64,000 nucleotides of DNA from assembly GCA_903858935.1 (NCBI GenBank), contig CAIOKO010000180.1:1-64000 (forward strand), given 5' to 3'. The notes below the pieces were generated by a model. That model did not search any database, had not been told where the DNA came from, and saw nothing but the letters and a program-made list of their open reading frames with translations. The first letter of the stretch is position 1; each line of letters opens with the position of its first letter. The stretch comes from an uncultured Schlesneria sp. GTDB taxonomy: Bacteria; Planctomycetota; Planctomycetia; Planctomycetales; Planctomycetaceae. A program made the position numbers and the translations under genes. Below are positions 61,059 to 64,000 of the stretch, in pieces.

Positions 61059-63065
61059 CTAACCGCTTTGCGAAACATCGCCCTGTATGACAGCGTCGTC
61101 CTGCGTACGGAGCGGCGTAGACGTCGTTGCTGCAAATGTTCCGGGCTTCAATTGCGGGCCGGTCTTGTACTGGTCAAGAATCGCTTGCAATTGATTTGCG
61201 TCGATCACTTCTTTCTCCAGCAATTCCCGAGTGATATGTTCCATCACGCTTCGACGCGATAATAACACTTCATGAGCCGTATCGTACGCAGCATCAATGA
61301 TCCGGCGAACTTCGAGGTCGATTTCCCGGATCGTTTCTTCGCTGTGGGAATGATCAGCAGGTGCGCTGCTTCCGCCCAGAAAGGGACTACTTCGGGATTC
61401 GCTGTAGTGAACCCGGCCGAGTTTCGCACTCATACCAAACTCGGTAATCATCCGTCGCGCGAAATCCGTTGCGCGCTGAAGATCATTTGAAGCACCGGTT
61501 GAGTTTTCGTTATAGATGATTTCTTCGGCCGCGATCCCACCAAGCAGCACGCAAATCCGGTTCTGGAGCTCGGTCTTCGTAATCAGTTGTCGATCGTCTT
61601 CCGGACGCTGCAACGTATAACCCAGGGCACCAAGCCCTCGCGGAATGATCGAAACTTTGTGCACCGGATCGACATTTGGCAGCGAACAAGCGACGAGAGC
61701 GTGCCCCACTTCGTGCCATGCAACACGTTGCTTAACTTCTTCGGGCATCACTCGTGCCGTCTTTTCCAGACCCGCGACGACGCGGTCGAATCCCTCTTCA
61801 AATTCATCGTTTGAAACGGACGTTTTGTTCTTTCGTGCGGCCAGAAGTGCGGCTTCGTTAACCAGGTTTGCAAGATCGGCCCCGACAAACCCTGCCGTCA
61901 ATTTGGCCAGGTGCTTTAGATTGACCCCTTCGTCCATTTTGACCTTGGCGGCATGAACTTTCAGAATCGCTTCACGGCCGCGGATATCTGGTCGATCGAC
62001 AAGGATATGCCGGTCGAATCGCCCCGGCCGCATAAGAGCGGGATCCAGTGTCTCTGGACGATTTGTCGCCCCCAGCACAATCACGCTCTGATCGGAACCA
62101 AAGCCGTCCATTTCGACCAGCAGCGCGTTTAATGTCTGATCCCGTTCTTCTCCACCACCCGGCGCACCGTGGCTGCGAACTTTACCGATTGCGTCCAATT
62201 CGTCGATGAAAATGATGGCAGGCGACCGCTGACCAGCCTGCTGGAACATGTCGCGGACACGAGCTGCACCAACACCGACAAACAATTCGACAAAGTCCGA
62301 TCCCGATAGGCTGAAGAAGGGAACACCTGCTTCCCCTGCGACCGCTTTTGCCAGCAGTGTCTTCCCGGTCCCCGGCGGTCCGACTAACAACACCCCGCGA
62401 GGAATTCGTCCTCCCAGCGCCTGATATCGGGAAGGATTGCGAAGAAAGTCCACGATCTCGCGGAGCTCTTCCACAGCTTCTTCAATACCTGCAACGTCGT
62501 TAAACGTGATGCCAACATCTTCCTGGGCAAACAACTTTCCTCGACTTCTGCCAAATGCAATGGCAGAGCCAGGTCCATTCATCCGTCGGAACATTACCCA
62601 GAAGCATCCCAGGCAAATCGCGGTGAAAAGCGTAAGATAGAGCAGGTCACGATAAGGCGAAGGGGGTTCATCGTAACCCCAGTCGTCGATGTGTTCCTTA
62701 CGTAGCAGGTCGTCCAGACGAGCCTTCTCGGCGTCGCTCATACTGCCAACGGAAACGGTGTATTGTTCAGGACTGCGTTTGGCATTCATCAGGCTCTTCG
62801 GCTGGTCCTGAAACGTGATTGTGCTGTGTCCACGTCGAAGTTCAAAGACGTTTTCTGCATGTAACGTATGATCCTCAAGTCGTTTGACGAATTCACTGTA
62901 GGTCAATGTCTTGCCACGCCACTTCCCCGAAAATCCAAACAGGATTGCTCCGACGACCGCGAGAATCATCAGAAACCAGAATAGATTACTGGAATTGCCT
63001 TTGTCTGGCTTTTTACTGGGTGGTTCCGGCAAGTCCGCCGGGCGTTTTGGATCTGATTTAGACAT
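61059..63065 (-). CDS. ftsH: ATP-dependent membrane zinc protease FtsH
   Basis: A 668-residue AAA+ protease in the cytoplasmic membrane. Lys/Pro-rich N-terminus, first membrane helix at about 28-46 ([19 protein letters not shown]), periplasmic part, second helix about 142-160, AAA domain with Walker A GPPGTGKT (229-236), Walker [10 protein letters not shown] and the SRH, then the zinc motif HEVGH (451-455) and a C-terminal coil. Longer cytoplasmic N-terminus than E. coli FtsH. Degrades misfolded membrane proteins. Confidence 0.95.
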   Translation of the reverse strand: MSKSDPKRPADLPEPPSKKPDKGNSSNLFWFLMILAVVGAILFGFSGKWRGKTLTYSEFVKRLEDHTLHAENVFELRRGHSTITFQDQPKSLMNAKRSPEQYTVSVGSMSDAEKARLDDLLRKEHIDDWGYDEPPSPYRDLLYLTLFTAICLGCFWVMFRRMNGPGSAIAFGRSRGKLFAQEDVGITFNDVAGIEEAVEELREIVDFLRNPSRYQALGGRIPRGVLLVGPPGTGKTLLAKAVAGEAGVPFFSLSGSDFVELFVGVGAARVRDMFQQAGQRSPAIIFIDELDAIGKVRSHGAPGGGEERDQTLNALLVEMDGFGSDQSVIVLGATNRPETLDPALMRPGRFDRHILVDRPDIRGREAILKVHAAKVKMDEGVNLKHLAKLTAGFVGADLANLVNEAALLAARKNKTSVSNDEFEEGFDRVVAGLEKTARVMPEEVKQRVAWHEVGHALVACSLPNVDPVHKVSIIPRGLGALGYTLQRPEDDRQLITKTELQNRICVLLGGIAAEEIIYNENSTGASNDLQRATDFARRMITEFGMSAKLGRVHYSESRSSPFLGGSSAPADHSHSEETIREIDLEVRRIIDAAYDTAHEVLLSRRSVMEHITRELLEKEVIDANQLQAILDQYKTGPQLKPGTFAATTSTPLRTQDDAVIQGDVSQSG

Positions 63066-63217
63066 AAATTGGCAAGCATCCTGTGTTAACGGCGGCTACC
63101 AGGAAAAATGATCGAAATTAAACGGAAGGTTTCAAAGGTCCAACCAACAAACCATTAACTCTAGGCCGTCAAACTATCGAGGTCAACTGCTGGGGCACGG
63201 AACAATAGGCTGTCTGG

Positions 63218-64000
63218 TTAAGGGATTGTGCCGATGGCCAGAATGGCGTGCTCGCCATCGCTATCATTTCCCTTACGCGATGTCACAAAGATCTGGCGGC
63301 CATCGGTGACCGGTGACGTAAAAAGTTCAGAATCTTCCGAGGGACGCAACTTCCATAGTAACTTGCCAGTTTCAATGTTAACAGCAAAAAAAACTCCGCT
63401 GCCCGAGGGGAAATAGGCTGTATGCTGAGAAATGATGGGGAACGAATAGACAAGTCCCTTTCGATCCGCTTCGTCCGGCGGTTCAAATGTTCGAATCAGT
63501 TCGCCCGTCTCGGCCTTGAACTGATACAGCTTTCCGCCGTGGTGTGGCAAGTAAACAACGCCATCGTGTACGGCAGCCTGAGATGCCAGCCAGCTGTGCG
63601 TTTTTTGTCTCCAGATCATTTTCCCCGTCTCCAGGCTGAGGCAATAGATGTGCTTATCCTGGCTTGAAATATAAACGCGCCCGTCTGCGATTGTCGGTGC
63701 CGGCCTCATCCAGCCACCCGTCTGAAATGACCAGCTCCGTTTTCCGGTTTCGCAGTTAATCGCGATCACGCGCGACTGGTCAAATACCGACTGAAGGAAC
63801 AACTTTCCATTACAAGCGGCACCATTGGGTCTCGCCTTAATGTCCTGAAAACGAGCCCTCGCTCCGGCAAATTCAGGAGGATCAGGAGGAGCGTCCTCGA
63901 CAAAATTATGTTCCCAAACGACTTTCCCGTCGGCTCGATTCAGGCAATAGGACCGACCGTTGTATCCCGATGTATAGACACGTTCGCCGACGGGGATCGG
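63218..64000 (-). CDS. PQQ-type beta-propeller protein, 5' part beyond the window
   Basis: Gene continues past the right edge: the frame is open from 64000 down to 63218 without a start that must be used, so at least 261 residues are present and the 5' end is missing. Blades have the PQQ-like pattern with GKLLWKL, TGKMIWRQK, ADGRVYISSQDKHIYCL, and DGVVYLPHHGGKLYQF. Such proteins (PQQ_2, BamB-like) are either quinoprotein-like enzymes or assembly scaffolds; no PQQ-binding or Ca site can be judged from this part. The stop is at 63218, convergent with nothing; ftsH lies downstream on the same strand. Confidence 0.8.
   Translation of the reverse strand, partial: PIPVGERVYTSGYNGRSYCLNRADGKVVWEHNFVEDAPPDPPEFAGARARFQDIKARPNGAACNGKLFLQSVFDQSRVIAINCETGKRSWSFQTGGWMRPAPTIADGRVYISSQDKHIYCLSLETGKMIWRQKTHSWLASQAAVHDGVVYLPHHGGKLYQFKAETGELIRTFEPPDEADRKGLVYSFPIISQHTAYFPSGSGVFFAVNIETGKLLWKLRPSEDSELFTSPVTDGRQIFVTSRKGNDSDGEHAILAIGTIP

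Overview
The window looks like chromosomal DNA of a member of the Planctomycetota. I infer this from a giant secreted TPR protein carrying DUF1583-type modules, a DUF4038/apiosidase-like hydrolase fused to a propeller, many secreted HEAT, TPR, NHL and PQQ-propeller proteins, weak or absent Shine-Dalgarno sequences on several genes, and a planctomycete-style cbb3 oxidase operon. No rRNA, tRNA or CRISPR array was found. Genus cannot be decided from sequence reading alone.

Layout. 1-1765: a REP-like repeat region (four large copies and one half copy of a hairpin unit, in both orientations) around a small IS200/RAYT-type Y1 transposase. 1766-15969 (minus): a secreted apiosidase-like hydrolase with a C-terminal propeller, then an 11.6-kb gene for a ~3855-residue TPR protein. 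16505-26627 (plus): a co-directional block of ten genes that I consider the most unusual locus here. It holds an intact P1B-type ATPase with a His/Asn/Ser repeat linker, a second P-type ATPase homologue that has lost every catalytic motif (TGE, DKTGT, GDGxND) yet keeps the DF(G/A)TG intramembrane motif, two homologous small membrane proteins that bracket the ATPases, a 37-residue membrane microprotein, a PGPGW-like membrane protein, an HMA-like domain fused to DUF454, and a beta-carbonic anhydrase. It ends in a 14-bp perfect hairpin.

26700-34290: HEAT-repeat protein, Gly-rich coiled-coil protein, DUF697-type GTPase, thioredoxin-fold protein lacking one active-site Cys, and a Ca2+/H+ exchanger. 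34721-36568: a decayed or frameshifted pair (SDR reductase interrupted at a T7 run, followed by an acyltransferase in two frames) next to a 75-bp remnant of a gene whose intact paralogue lies at 37979-38416. 36684-43604: DUF2089 regulator overlapping a membrane protein gene, M16 peptidase, bacterial PH-domain protein, a HU protein with a His-rich tail, and small proteins. 43849-49128: metabolic genes (dihydroorotate dehydrogenase, GlcF-like Fe-S protein, ribokinase) and an NHL propeller.

49228-60920: an aerobic/microaerobic respiration module. A divergent NtrC-type sigma-54 activator faces an excellent -24/-12 promoter, which should drive a plus-strand operon: diheme cytochrome c lipoprotein, membrane protein, CcoN, CcoO, small membrane protein, a 59-residue CcoP-like membrane stub, the CcoI copper ATPase, a DsbD-like membrane protein, a DUF4405 protein, a PAS histidine kinase and a receiver-only response regulator. 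The CcoP subunit appears split into an anchor and a separate diheme lipoprotein. The window closes with FtsH (minus) and the 3' part of a PQQ-propeller protein that runs off the right edge.
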